Assembly: GCA_045107085.1 (NCBI GenBank)
Contig: JBGCFT010000088.1
Coordinates: 1 to 64,000 of the forward strand
Reading direction: 5' to 3'
Length of the DNA stretch: 64,000 nt
Source of the DNA: NORP309 sp045107085
GTDB taxonomy: Bacteria; Pseudomonadota; Gammaproteobacteria; Xanthomonadales; Marinicellaceae
Part shown: piece after piece, positions 41,871 through 50,950 of the stretch
Position numbering within the stretch: position 1 is the first letter of the stretch
Layout: every line of letters starts with the position of its first letter
Translations under genes and position numbers: made by a program
Notes under the pieces: generated by a model
The model's input: the letters and a program-made list of their open reading frames with translations, nothing else
Told to the model about the DNA's origin: nothing
The model's database searches: none

Positions 41871-43079
41871 ATGCTTAAAAAACTACATTTACTTTTCATC
41901 GCCATAATTTTAATTAATACTTGTGTTCGAGCTGAAATAGAGTTGAATCCAACTCATCCAGATAATTACACAGTTCAGAAAGGTGATACATTGTGGGATA
42001 TATCTGCACGATTTTTAAAGTCGCCCTGGGTCTGGCCAGAAGTGTGGCATGCCAATCCTCAAATTGAAAACCCCCATTTAATTTATCCTGGTGATGTCAT
42101 ATCCCTGATTTATTTAGATGGCAAGCCCAGATTGAAAGTAACCAGAGGGCATCCGACAGTAAAACTTTCGCCCAAAGGAAGAAAAATATCTCATGAAGAT
42201 GCAATAACTACAATCCCCTTACAGGATATTAAACCGTTTTTGAAAGTGTTGAAAGTATTATCTGAAGAAGAGGTTGAAGAAGCACCCTATGTAGTTGCAA
42301 TCGAAGAGGGCCATCTTGTTGGCTCAGAAACTAAGAATATTTATGTTAGAAATTCTAATGACGCAAGATACGGGGATGCTTTTGCCATTGCTAGACCAAG
42401 AGTTTTATACCGAGATATTCCTATTACCTATCCTTTTGAAACTTCTGATTACAAGCAAAGAAAAACGGAAACAAAACAGTGGAAGAAAACCAGCAAACAT
42501 ACAGGTTCTGCACTGTTCTCAAGTTTTTGGAAAAAACACATAAATAATACTTTTTGGGATTATGTGGATGTTCTAGGGTATGAGGTAGAAATAATTGCAG
42601 AAGCGCAAGTTGTTAAGACCGAAGTTAATAGTGTTACAACCATGCATATTACAAGTAGCACAATTGAGGTAAATGAAGGAGATATTATCATTCCACTTAA
42701 CGATATCAGTTTTGATGCCTATTTCCAACCAAAAGCAGCCACAATAAATGACGACAATATTAGAGTAGTTGCTTTAAGTAATGCCTATTTTACGAGTGGC
42801 AAATGGCAAATTATAGCAATCAGTCGTGGTTCAGCAGATGGAATATCAACAGGAGATGTATTTGACGTAAAGCGCCCTGCAAAAGTCATAAGAGATGAAG
42901 TTATGTTTCCAAAAGAAGATTTAAAGGCTTTTTTCAAGCCTTCAATTGCTAAGGTCACACTCCCTGAAGAGCATGCTGCAAATATCATGGTTTTCAAAAC
43001 TTTTGACCACATCTCATATGCCATAATTGTTGACGGAAATCGGCCTGTTAAATTACTAGATTTTGTCAGAGCACCTTAA
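41871..43079 (+). CDS. LysM-domain protein upstream of dprA
   Basis: 402 residues from ATG 41871. AAGGA at 41856-41860 lies 10 bases before it and would be too close to the TTG at 41862. Signal peptide MLKKLHLLFIAIILINTCVRA. A single LysM domain (YTVQKGDTLWDISARFL...NPHLIYPGDVISL) binds peptidoglycan; the rest (about 100-400) is a conserved region found in this LysM protein beside dprA in many gammaproteobacteria. Role unknown, probably wall-associated. It ends with a Rho-independent terminator before dprA. Confidence 0.9.
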   Translation: MLKKLHLLFIAIILINTCVRAEIELNPTHPDNYTVQKGDTLWDISARFLKSPWVWPEVWHANPQIENPHLIYPGDVISLIYLDGKPRLKVTRGHPTVKLSPKGRKISHEDAITTIPLQDIKPFLKVLKVLSEEEVEEAPYVVAIEEGHLVGSETKNIYVRNSNDARYGDAFAIARPRVLYRDIPITYPFETSDYKQRKTETKQWKKTSKHTGSALFSSFWKKHINNTFWDYVDVLGYEVEIIAEAQVVKTEVNSVTTMHITSSTIEVNEGDIIIPLNDISFDAYFQPKAATINDDNIRVVALSNAYFTSGKWQIIAISRGSADGISTGDVFDVKRPAKVIRDEVMFPKEDLKAFFKPSIAKVTLPEEHAANIMVFKTFDHISYAIIVDGNRPVKLLDFVRAP

Positions 43080-43085
43080 AAATAA

Positions 43086-43112
43086 AAAAAGCCTCATAAA
43101 TTGGGGCTTTTT
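43086..43112 (+). terminator. Rho-independent terminator after the LysM gene
   Basis: AAAAAGCCTC, a 7-base loop ATAAATT, then GGGGCTTTTT: a 10-bp stem with one G-T pair and a U-run. It lies 7 bases after the LysM stop and 22 before dprA, so dprA likely needs partial read-through or its own promoter. Confidence 0.8.
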
Positions 43113-43133
43113 CAATAATAAAGGATTCAAATA

Positions 43134-44258
43134 ATGGACTATAACCAATCTTGGTTAATGCTAACCAGAACTAAAGGTATGGGTTATAAACGTATATCTT
43201 ATCTACTTAATCACTTTAAGAAAGTTGAAAATATCTTTTTTCAATCTGATTATCCAAACTTTCTTAAAATACCACAATCAACACAACAACTTCTAAAAAA
43301 GCCCAACTTAGATTTAATTAAACAAGATATGCAGTGGTTAAAAAAAGACAATAATCATTTGCTGGCTATAGACAATGATATGTACCCGCCATTGCTATTA
43401 AAAACGGATAGCCCGCCACCTTTACTATTTATCACAGGTGACCCAAATCTTTTACTCTTGCCTCAAATAGCTGTGGTAGGGAGTAGAAATGCAACTTCAA
43501 TAGGTTTAAAAAACACACATTCTTTTTGTTTTGATTTGGCTCAAAAAGGTATTGCAATTACAAGTGGGATGGCATTAGGCGTAGATGGTAAAGCCCACAA
43601 TGCAGCCTTGTCTGCAGGTGGTAAAACTATAGCAATAATGGGAACTGGTCTTGATGTCGTTTATCCAGCAAAACATAAAGAGTTGGCTCATAAAATTGTG
43701 AAAAATGGCGCATTAGTCTCAGAGTTTCCTACGGGAACTAAGCCCAATGCACATAATTTTCCCAGAAGAAATAGAATTATTTGTGGTTTGTCCTTGGGGA
43801 CTTTGGTAATGGAAGCCAGTATCAAAAGCGGAACTTTGATTACTGCACGACAAACTATGGAAATTAATAGGCCAGTTATGGCCATACCCGGATCAATTCA
43901 TTCTCCAATGGCTAAAGGCTGCCATTTATTGATCAAACAAGGAGCGAGATTGGTTGAATCTGCAGAGGAAATCCTAGAAGAGTTGACTCCACTTGCACAA
44001 TCCTTATCTTTAGATATTAAAGAAAAGTTATCATTACTGGATGATAATACTGTTAAATCCTCAAAAAATCCTTATATTAAGGCTGAATCGAGTGAACATC
44101 AAATGGTGCTCGAAAATATAATGTATGAGGCAACACCAGTCGATGAAATCATTGAAAAAAGTGAGTTAAAGCCACAAGAAGTGGCCTCGATATTATTAAT
44201 CCTTGAATTAGAAGACAAGATACAAGTGCTACCTGGAGCACAATATATACGCATATGA
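43134..44258 (+). CDS. dprA: DNA processing protein DprA
   Basis: 374 residues. A Rossmann-like domain with VGSRNATSIG, ITSGMALGVDGKAHNAALSAGGKTIAIMGTGLD, SEFPTGTKPNAHNFPRRNRIICGLS, and SGTLITARQTMEINRPVMAIPGSIH; a C-terminal winged-helix (DLA3-like) with EAKVDEIIEKSELKPQEV-type sequence. It loads RecA on incoming single-stranded DNA in natural transformation. Ribosome site AAAGGA is 8 bases upstream. The stop overlaps smg by 4 bases. Confidence 0.96.
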   Translation: MDYNQSWLMLTRTKGMGYKRISYLLNHFKKVENIFFQSDYPNFLKIPQSTQQLLKKPNLDLIKQDMQWLKKDNNHLLAIDNDMYPPLLLKTDSPPPLLFITGDPNLLLLPQIAVVGSRNATSIGLKNTHSFCFDLAQKGIAITSGMALGVDGKAHNAALSAGGKTIAIMGTGLDVVYPAKHKELAHKIVKNGALVSEFPTGTKPNAHNFPRRNRIICGLSLGTLVMEASIKSGTLITARQTMEINRPVMAIPGSIHSPMAKGCHLLIKQGARLVESAEEILEELTPLAQSLSLDIKEKLSLLDDNTVKSSKNPYIKAESSEHQMVLENIMYEATPVDEIIEKSELKPQEVASILLILELEDKIQVLPGAQYIRI

Positions 44259-44731
44259 ATGAAAACATCGTCGAACTTTTACTTTATTTATTTGAAAACT
44301 ATATATATGACAATGAGGAAAATCAGTTAGACGACAAAAAAATTCACCAAGGTTTAACACAAGCGGGCTTTGCATCTTTGACAATAAGCCACGCTTTTAT
44401 TTGGCTTGAAGACTTAAAATCTGACATTGAATCTTATCAAAATATAAATATCAAGACTGATAGTTTCAGGGTTTTTCACTCCTTAGAACAACAAAAAATT
44501 GACCAAGATTGTCAAGATTTTATATTATATCTGCACAATACGGGTATATTAAATAATATACAAAGAGAAATTCTCATTAATGCAATAATGAAGCCAGAAA
44601 TCAATCATTTTGATGTAGATGATTTACAGTGGTTGGCTTTAATGGTATTGTTCTCGCAACCCGATCAAGAACAGGCAATAGCTCATTTAGAAGCATTATT
44701 GTTTGAAACAGAAGACTTTTACGAACATTAA
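44255..44731 (+). CDS. smg: Smg (DUF494) family protein
   Basis: 158 residues starting NENIVELLLYLFENYI, with LTQAGFASLTISHAFIWLEDL and LNNIQREILINAIMKP, the Smg pattern. Conserved but uncharacterised; always next to dprA in gammaproteobacteria. ATG overlaps the dprA stop (ATGA at 44255-44258). The topA ATG lies one base beyond its stop. Confidence 0.93.
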   Translation: MNENIVELLLYLFENYIYDNEENQLDDKKIHQGLTQAGFASLTISHAFIWLEDLKSDIESYQNINIKTDSFRVFHSLEQQKIDQDCQDFILYLHNTGILNNIQREILINAIMKPEINHFDVDDLQWLALMVLFSQPDQEQAIAHLEALLFETEDFYEH

Positions 44732-44732
44732 T

Positions 44733-47171
44733 ATGGCAAAAAATTTATTAATTGTCGAATCACCGGCAAAATCTAAAACAATAGAAAAATATTTAGGCAA
44801 AGACTATAAAGTACTGGCTTCTTATGGACATATAAGGGATTTATTACCAAAAACAGGAGCCGTTGATACAGACAATAACTTTGAAATGACCTATATTGAA
44901 GTTGAAAGAAACAAAAAACACATTGATGCTATTGTCAGGGAAGCCAAAAAAGCGGATAGCATATATTTAGCAACGGATTTAGATAGAGAAGGAGAAGCAA
45001 TATCTTGGCATGTTTCAGAAATATTAAAAAATAGAAAAATTCTAAAAGAAAAAAATATTTATCGCGTAGTTTTCAGTGAAATAACGAAAAATGCCATTCA
45101 ACAAGCTGTTGCAAATCCACGTGAACTCTCAAATGATTTAGTTGATGCTCAACAAGCCAGACGCGCACTGGATTATTTAGTAGGTTTCAACTTATCACCA
45201 TTGCTCTGGAAAAAAGTCAGAAGGGGATTATCTGCAGGCCGAGTTCAATCACCAGCTTTAAGAATGATTGTTAACAGAGAAGAAGAAATTGACGCATTTG
45301 ATCCTCAAGAGTATTGGACTGTATCTACTCCTATGCAGAAAGAAAACTTCGAATTTATGGCTAACTTAATTCAATTTGAAGGAAAAAAACTCAAGAAATT
45401 TGATTTAAATAATGGCAAACAGGTTGAAGAGGCCATTAATAAACTAAAAAGCCAAGCTGGCGATAGTTTAACAGTTACAAAACTAACTGAAAAGCAGAGA
45501 AAAAGACGTCCAGCACCTCCATTTATTACATCAACACTTCAACAAGAAGCTGCCAGAAAACTTGGATTTTCTACAAGAAAAACCATGCAAATTGCACAAC
45601 AACTCTATGAAGGAATGTCAGTTGATGGAACAGTTCAGGGTTTGATTACTTACATGCGTACTGATTCTGTGCAATTATCGCAAGATGCCTTAAAAAATAT
45701 TCGCCTTTCTATTAGTAATAATTTTGGTAAAGAATTAGTTCCTGAAAAACCAAATTTTTATAAAGGTAAATCTAAAAATGCCCAAGAGGCCCATGAAGCA
45801 ATAAGACCTGTTAATGCTTTATATGAACCAAAGAAGATTGCAGCCAGCTTAGATACTGACCAGCTAAGATTATATGACTTAATTTGGAAACGTTCATTGG
45901 CATGTCAAATGGTCAATGCGCTTATTGGTACTGTATCTGCTGATTATGAATTTGGTGATGCTCATATTTTTAGAGCTACCGGATCAACTGTTATAAAGAA
46001 AGGATTTTTAACAGTTTATGAGGAAGGCAAAGATGATCAGAAAAAACAAAATAAAAACGTTTTACCAAGATTGGCAGAAGGAGATCAATCAAAAGTTATT
46101 AATATTGCTGGAAAGCAACATTTTACTGAGCCTCCGCCACGATTTTCAGAGGCCAGTTTAGTAAAAGCACTTGAGGAACATGGAATTGGTCGACCCTCGA
46201 CTTATGCCTCAATTATTAGTACTTTATTGAACCGAGATTATGTTGAATTAGAACAAAAAAGATTTCATCCAACTGATATTGGTAAAGTAGTATCACGTTT
46301 CTTACAAAAACATTTTGAAAAATATGTGGACTATGACTTTACGGCAAATTTAGAGGATTCCTTAGATGCAGTTTCGCGTGGGGAGCAGCAGTGGATACCA
46401 CTATTGAAGCAGTTTTGGGACCCTTTTAAAAATTTAATTGATGACAAAGAAGAGTCTGTCAGCCGAGAAGAAGCCCAGTATAAAAGGGAATTAGGCACCG
46501 ATCCTAAAACAGGAAAACCAGTTACCGCAAGAGTTGGAAAATATGGTTCATTTGTTCAAATTGGCACGCGAGACGATGAAGATAAGCCTCAATTTGCAGG
46601 ACTTCTGCCAGGCCAAAAGTTAGATAAAATCACCTACGAAGAAGCCATGGATTTATTTAGGTTGCCAAGGCACTTAGGAGAAACGCCAGAAGGTGAAAAA
46701 GTCAGTGCTAATATTGGCAGATTTGGTCCATATGTTCGCTATGAAAATAAATTTGTATCAATTAAAAAGGATACCTATTCACCTTATGAAATCACACTTG
46801 AAGAAGCACTTGAGCTTGTAAAAGAAAAGAAAATAGCAGACGCCAATAGAATAATAGAAACTTTTGATGATGGTGTTCAAATACTTAATGGACGATGGGG
46901 ACCTTACGTCACAGATGGCAAAAAGAATGGTAAAATAGTGAAAGGCACAGACCCCAAAACTTTGTCTCATGAAGATTGTTTGGAAATACTTGCCAATACT
47001 CCAGACAAAAAATCTCGTTTTAAGAAGAAAACCAAGAAAAAGATAGCTAAGAAAAAAGCAACAAAGAAAAAAACAAAGAAAAAGTCCAAGAAAAAAGCAA
47101 CAAAGAAAAAAGTAGCTAAGAAAAAAGTGTCAAAGAAAAAGGCATCTAAGAAAAAAACAGCCAAAAAATAG
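44733..47171 (+). CDS. topA: DNA topoisomerase I, zinc-free with poly-lysine tail
   Basis: 812 residues from ATG 44733 (MAKNLLIVESPAKSK), one base after the smg stop; the frame reaches further upstream only inside smg. Toprim domain (LIVESPAKSKTIEKYLG, DLDREGEAISWH) and catalytic Y307 in LITYMRTDS. Relaxes negative supercoils. The C-terminus has glycine-rich repeats (VGKYGSFVQIGTR, IGRFGPYVRYEN, LNGRWGPYVTDGKK) without the CxxC zinc ribbons of E. coli TopA, and then about 50 residues almost entirely Lys, Thr, Ala and Ser in KKK repeats. The tail is coded by AAG-AAA-AAA-type short repeats (47020-47168). Confidence 0.96.
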   Translation: MAKNLLIVESPAKSKTIEKYLGKDYKVLASYGHIRDLLPKTGAVDTDNNFEMTYIEVERNKKHIDAIVREAKKADSIYLATDLDREGEAISWHVSEILKNRKILKEKNIYRVVFSEITKNAIQQAVANPRELSNDLVDAQQARRALDYLVGFNLSPLLWKKVRRGLSAGRVQSPALRMIVNREEEIDAFDPQEYWTVSTPMQKENFEFMANLIQFEGKKLKKFDLNNGKQVEEAINKLKSQAGDSLTVTKLTEKQRKRRPAPPFITSTLQQEAARKLGFSTRKTMQIAQQLYEGMSVDGTVQGLITYMRTDSVQLSQDALKNIRLSISNNFGKELVPEKPNFYKGKSKNAQEAHEAIRPVNALYEPKKIAASLDTDQLRLYDLIWKRSLACQMVNALIGTVSADYEFGDAHIFRATGSTVIKKGFLTVYEEGKDDQKKQNKNVLPRLAEGDQSKVINIAGKQHFTEPPPRFSEASLVKALEEHGIGRPSTYASIISTLLNRDYVELEQKRFHPTDIGKVVSRFLQKHFEKYVDYDFTANLEDSLDAVSRGEQQWIPLLKQFWDPFKNLIDDKEESVSREEAQYKRELGTDPKTGKPVTARVGKYGSFVQIGTRDDEDKPQFAGLLPGQKLDKITYEEAMDLFRLPRHLGETPEGEKVSANIGRFGPYVRYENKFVSIKKDTYSPYEITLEEALELVKEKKIADANRIIETFDDGVQILNGRWGPYVTDGKKNGKIVKGTDPKTLSHEDCLEILANTPDKKSRFKKKTKKKIAKKKATKKKTKKKSKKKATKKKVAKKKVSKKKASKKKTAKK

Positions 47172-47177
47172 AATAAG

Positions 47178-47732
47178 ATGGTTAAAGATAAATTAATCAA
47201 TCAAGCTGTAGATTCTTTAAAAACAGGAGGCACAATTGTTTATCCAACAGAATCAGTTTATGGACTAGGTTGCAACCCTTTTGATGAAGAAGCTGTCAAT
47301 GGACTACTTAGTCTCAAACAAAGACATGTGAGCAAAGGTTTGATACTTATAGCATCGCATATACAACAAATACTGCCCATGATAAAACCCAGTAATTCTA
47401 ACGATTTAGCAAGAGCTTTAAAAACTTGGCCAGGTCACCATACTTGGATATTTCCTAAAACAAAATTGGTTCCAGATTGGGTTTCTGGAGAGCATAATAG
47501 TGTTGCAGTCAGAGTAAGTAACCACCCTATTGTTATCAAGTTATGTAATAAGTATAATTCACCCATAATATCAACCAGTGCAAATATTTCAGAACAAAAC
47601 ACATTAAAAACTATAAAAGAGATACGATCTGTATTTGGTAACAGAATAAATTATTATTTGGATGCTCCAACTGGAACAGAGAAAAAACCAAGTACAATTC
47701 ATCTTGCTCATTCAGATGCTATAATCCGTTGA
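47178..47732 (+). CDS. tsaC: Threonylcarbamoyl-AMP synthase
   Basis: 184 residues of the YrdC/Sua5 fold. GGTIVYPTESVYGLGCNPFDEEAV (part of 16-40), LLSLKQRHVSKGLILIASH, RVSNHPI and PIISTSANIS form the Thr/bicarbonate/ATP pocket. First step of t6A; TsaB, the TsaD partner, is at 30966. Short form (no Sua5 C-terminal domain). Six bases separate it from topA and from waaA. Confidence 0.94.
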   Translation: MVKDKLINQAVDSLKTGGTIVYPTESVYGLGCNPFDEEAVNGLLSLKQRHVSKGLILIASHIQQILPMIKPSNSNDLARALKTWPGHHTWIFPKTKLVPDWVSGEHNSVAVRVSNHPIVIKLCNKYNSPIISTSANISEQNTLKTIKEIRSVFGNRINYYLDAPTGTEKKPSTIHLAHSDAIIR

Positions 47733-47738
47733 ATTACC

Positions 47739-49094
47739 GTGAAACTTGAATTTAAGAGTCGATTATATTCTTTAGCAACTGCTTTTTTGACACCAGTTGT
47801 TTTGTTTCGACTGGCCAGTAGAGGAATTAAATCGCCAGCCTATTTCCGGAGGTGGCGAGAACGATTTGGTGTTTTTCCTAACCCAAACTTTGAAAAATCT
47901 ATATTGATTCATGCCGTATCAGTGGGAGAGGTAAATGCTGCCATTCCACTCATCAAAGCGCTAATGGAAACCTATGGTGATTATGACTTTGTTATAACGA
48001 CTGTCACACCAACTGGTTCCGACAGGGTTCAACAAATATTTGGAAATAAAGTTTTTCATCTTTATTTGCCTTATGATTTACCAGGTGCTGTCAAACGGTT
48101 TTTGAAAAAAATTAAACCAGAACTGGCGGTTGTAATGGAGACTGAAATATGGCCAAACTTATTTAGGTTTTGCAAAAAAAGAAACATCCCAATTGTAGTA
48201 GCTAATGCCAGATTATCTGAATTATCATTAAAAGGTTATAAATGGGTTCAATCCTTGGCAACAATGGCTGTAAACAATACAAAGTTTGTTGCTGCTCAAA
48301 CAAAAACAGATGCACAAAGAATGATAAGACTTGGTTGTGATGCTGATAAAATATATGTTGTTGGTAGCTTGAAGTTTGATATTATTATAGAAGAAGAAAC
48401 CATTAAAAAAGGCAAGGCCATCCACAAACATTGTGCAGAAAACCATTTGATTTGGATAGCAGCCAGTACTCATCAAGAAGATGAAAAAGAGTTACTAGAG
48501 GCTTATAGTTTTCTTAAAAGAAAATATCCTAAATTATTGCTAATCATTGTCCCTCGACACCCTGAAAGGTTTCAAGTAACCACACAAGCTTGTATTCAAA
48601 AGGGCTTTAATACTCAATTAAGAAGTATTTGTGGATTGTATGATATAGATGCCGACGTATTTATTGTGGATACTATGGGAGAAATGTTAGAATTTTATGC
48701 TGCCTCTGATATTGCTTTTGTTGGTGGCTCTATATCGAATATTGGGGGCCATAATGTACTTGAAGCTGCAGTATTTAAATTACCAGTATTGGTAGGGCCC
48801 AATACCCATAACTTTTCAGAAATAACCCAATTACTCCATGATTGTGGTGGATCGAAGCTTGTGAATAATGCCAGTGATATCATCAATTATATGCAGGAAC
48901 TTATAGAGAATCCATCAATGAGAGAATCAATGGGAGAAGCGGCTCATAAACTAGTAAAAGAAAACAGAGGAGCAGTTTCACTTACTATGGAATTAATTGC
49001 AAACGCATTAAAAAATGAACCTTTAAATACAAAAATGCAAGCCAGAAATTATGTTATTCCTGAACACAAATCAAGTTCTATAAATAATCCATGA
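47739..49094 (+). CDS. waaA: 3-deoxy-D-manno-octulosonic acid transferase
   Basis: 451 residues from GTG 47739. One N-terminal membrane helix then the GT30 features: IHAVSVGEVNAAIPLIKAL (catalytic Glu), TVTPTGSDRV, ETEIWPNLFRFCKKRNIPIVVANARLS, and FVGGSISNIGGHNVLEAA. It adds Kdo to lipid A precursor at the inner membrane, so the organism makes LPS. It ends by overlapping ccoS (ATGA at 49091). Confidence 0.95.
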   Translation: MKLEFKSRLYSLATAFLTPVVLFRLASRGIKSPAYFRRWRERFGVFPNPNFEKSILIHAVSVGEVNAAIPLIKALMETYGDYDFVITTVTPTGSDRVQQIFGNKVFHLYLPYDLPGAVKRFLKKIKPELAVVMETEIWPNLFRFCKKRNIPIVVANARLSELSLKGYKWVQSLATMAVNNTKFVAAQTKTDAQRMIRLGCDADKIYVVGSLKFDIIIEEETIKKGKAIHKHCAENHLIWIAASTHQEDEKELLEAYSFLKRKYPKLLLIIVPRHPERFQVTTQACIQKGFNTQLRSICGLYDIDADVFIVDTMGEMLEFYAASDIAFVGGSISNIGGHNVLEAAVFKLPVLVGPNTHNFSEITQLLHDCGGSKLVNNASDIINYMQELIENPSMRESMGEAAHKLVKENRGAVSLTMELIANALKNEPLNTKMQARNYVIPEHKSSSINNP

Positions 49095-49264
49095 GTATAA
49101 TATTTATATTAGTAATAATGAGTTTGATTTTAGTGGGGTTTGCTATTTGGGCTTTTTTTTGGGCGATAAAGAACAATCAGTTTGATGATTTAGATACCCC
49201 TGCCTATTCAATACTTGATAAAACTGATCAGGAAGAGTATCTGAAGTCAAAAGAAGAGGAATAA
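49091..49264 (+). CDS. ccoS: cbb3 oxidase assembly protein CcoS
   Basis: A 57-residue protein found by eye, ATG overlapping the waaA stop (ATGA). One membrane helix (IIFILVIMSLILVGFAIWAFFW) followed by AIKNNQFDDLDTPAYSIL, the CcoS signature Q-(F/Y)-D-D-L-x-x-P. CcoS helps mature the cbb3-type cytochrome oxidase (haem or copper insertion). No cco structural genes are in the window. Followed within 4 bases by the SafE-like gene, its usual partner. Confidence 0.9.
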   Translation: MSIIFILVIMSLILVGFAIWAFFWAIKNNQFDDLDTPAYSILDKTDQEEYLKSKEEE

Positions 49265-49268
49265 ACAA

Positions 49269-49979
49269 GTGAGTTTATTAACGCCTTTTTTAATTGGACT
49301 TTTTTCAAGTATTCACTGTGTTGCTATGTGTGGCGGCCTTTGTGGGTTTTTTGTACAAAAGAATCCCAGTAAAAAAACAATAGTGGTTATTAATTTAGGC
49401 AGAGTGTTAACTTATACAATACTGGGTATATTTGTAGCAGGTATCATTCAAGGTTTTATCATGCAAATTCCAATTGCAGTAATCGGATTTTGGATGAGAT
49501 CCTTTTTAGGGATAGTATTAATGTATTTAGGTGTAAGAATATTACAAAATAAAAGTACTCTTCACTCTTTTTTTTCAAATAATTATTTATGGCAAAAATC
49601 TAAGAAAAAACTTCAAAACCTTAACAATAACAATTCAACTTATGCAAATTTATTAAAAGGCATGTTGTGGGGCTTAATTCCTTGTGGCCTATTATATGGT
49701 GTTTTAATTGCAGCAGCTTCAACACAAAATGTAATTCAAGGTGGATTGTTTATGCTGGCTTTTGGAATAGGAACATTGCCATCAATGCTGGTAGCAACAG
49801 GCCTCATTAAAAACTTTCAAAGCCGTTTATACTCCAATTGGGCGCGAATAGGAGCAGGCATGTTTATATTTTTAATAGGCTTATGGAGTTTTGTTTCACC
49901 TTGGTTTAGTGATGCTTTGTTTCCTGAGCATCCAGTATTTACATCAATAATTGCTTTTCTAGACAGCTGTATCCCATAA
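49269..49979 (+). CDS. TauE/SafE-like (CcdA-related) membrane protein downstream of ccoS
   Basis: 236 residues from GTG 49269, six or seven hydrophobic helices. FLIGLFSSIHCVAMCGGLCGFFVQ has the two-Cys motif (H-C-x-x-M-C-G-G) and LLKGMLWGLIPCGLLYGVLIAA the third Cys, as in the 'sulfite exporter TauE/SafE family' proteins next to ccoS. They probably move copper or reducing power for oxidase assembly. Four bases after ccoS, so one transcript. Confidence 0.85.
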   Translation: MSLLTPFLIGLFSSIHCVAMCGGLCGFFVQKNPSKKTIVVINLGRVLTYTILGIFVAGIIQGFIMQIPIAVIGFWMRSFLGIVLMYLGVRILQNKSTLHSFFSNNYLWQKSKKKLQNLNNNNSTYANLLKGMLWGLIPCGLLYGVLIAAASTQNVIQGGLFMLAFGIGTLPSMLVATGLIKNFQSRLYSNWARIGAGMFIFLIGLWSFVSPWFSDALFPEHPVFTSIIAFLDSCIP

Positions 49980-50017
49980 ACTTTAATGTATAATAACTAA
50001 TTTTGTAAAACAGTATA

Positions 50018-50947
50018 TTGAATAAAAAAGCAATTTTCTTAATGGGACCAACAGCTGCTGGTAAAACGGATGCTGCTATCTATTTGCATGAAAAATATGG
50101 TTGTGAAATTATTTCAGTTGATTCCGCATTGGTTTACAAGCAAATGAATATTGGAACCGCCAAGCCAGATAATGAAACGTTAATCAGAGCACCGCATGCT
50201 TTAGTAGATATCATTGATCCATGGCAATCCTATTCAGCCGCCTCTTTTTGTCAAGACGCTTATGAACTAATGGAGACTTCAGTTCAAAAAAACAAAATGC
50301 CGCTATTAGCTGGCGGGACTATGTTGTACTACAGAAGCTTAGAAAATGGACTATCTCAATTACCAGATGCAAATGATAAAATTCGGAAAGAATTGTCCGA
50401 ATTGCTAAATCAAAAGGGATTACCGTATTTGCATCAATTATTACAAAAAATTGATCCTAATTCTGCAAATAGAATCAACATTAATGATCCGCAAAGAATA
50501 CAACGAGCTTTAGAGGTTTATAAAATTTCTGGCAAAACAATGACAGAACTTCATGAAGCTGATCAAGGCAATAAAATTGATTACACACCGTTAAAAATTA
50601 TTATTGCACCAGAAAGAGCTCTTTTACACAAAAGGATCGAACAGCGCTTTAAAATAATGTTAGATAGTGGCTTTGTAGAAGAGGTTGAGGCATTAAAGTC
50701 TAATACAAAAATTCATTTCAATATGCCATCAATGCGATGTGTTGGCTACAGACAGGTTTGGCAATACTTGAATGGTGAATTAAGCTTTGATGATATGATT
50801 TTTAAGGGGATAGTGGCTACACGGCAACTAGCCAAAAGACAATGGACATGGCTTAGAAAAGAAGATAAGGCGCATTGGCTTGACTCAACAAAAAAAGGAT
50901 ATTTAAACTCTATCTCAGATTTAGTAGAAAAATTTTATGAAAGTTAG
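50018..50947 (+). CDS. miaA: tRNA dimethylallyltransferase
   Basis: 309 residues from TTG 50018, the only start that keeps the first strand before P-loop GPTAAGKTD. ISVDSALVYKQMNIGTAKP, GGTMLYYRSLENGLSQLPDA, and RCVGYRQVWQYLNGE are the MiaA landmarks. Adds the dimethylallyl group to A37 of UNN-decoding tRNAs. hfq, its frequent downstream partner, is missing here; rimK follows 3 bases away. Confidence 0.95.
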   Translation: MNKKAIFLMGPTAAGKTDAAIYLHEKYGCEIISVDSALVYKQMNIGTAKPDNETLIRAPHALVDIIDPWQSYSAASFCQDAYELMETSVQKNKMPLLAGGTMLYYRSLENGLSQLPDANDKIRKELSELLNQKGLPYLHQLLQKIDPNSANRININDPQRIQRALEVYKISGKTMTELHEADQGNKIDYTPLKIIIAPERALLHKRIEQRFKIMLDSGFVEEVEALKSNTKIHFNMPSMRCVGYRQVWQYLNGELSFDDMIFKGIVATRQLAKRQWTWLRKEDKAHWLDSTKKGYLNSISDLVEKFYES

Positions 50948-50950
50948 TCA

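Noticed and set aside
46967..47200. 77-codon minus-strand frame rich in Phe
   Set aside because: It is the antisense of the poly-lysine tail of topA (AAA/AAG read as TTT/CTT); composition alone explains it.
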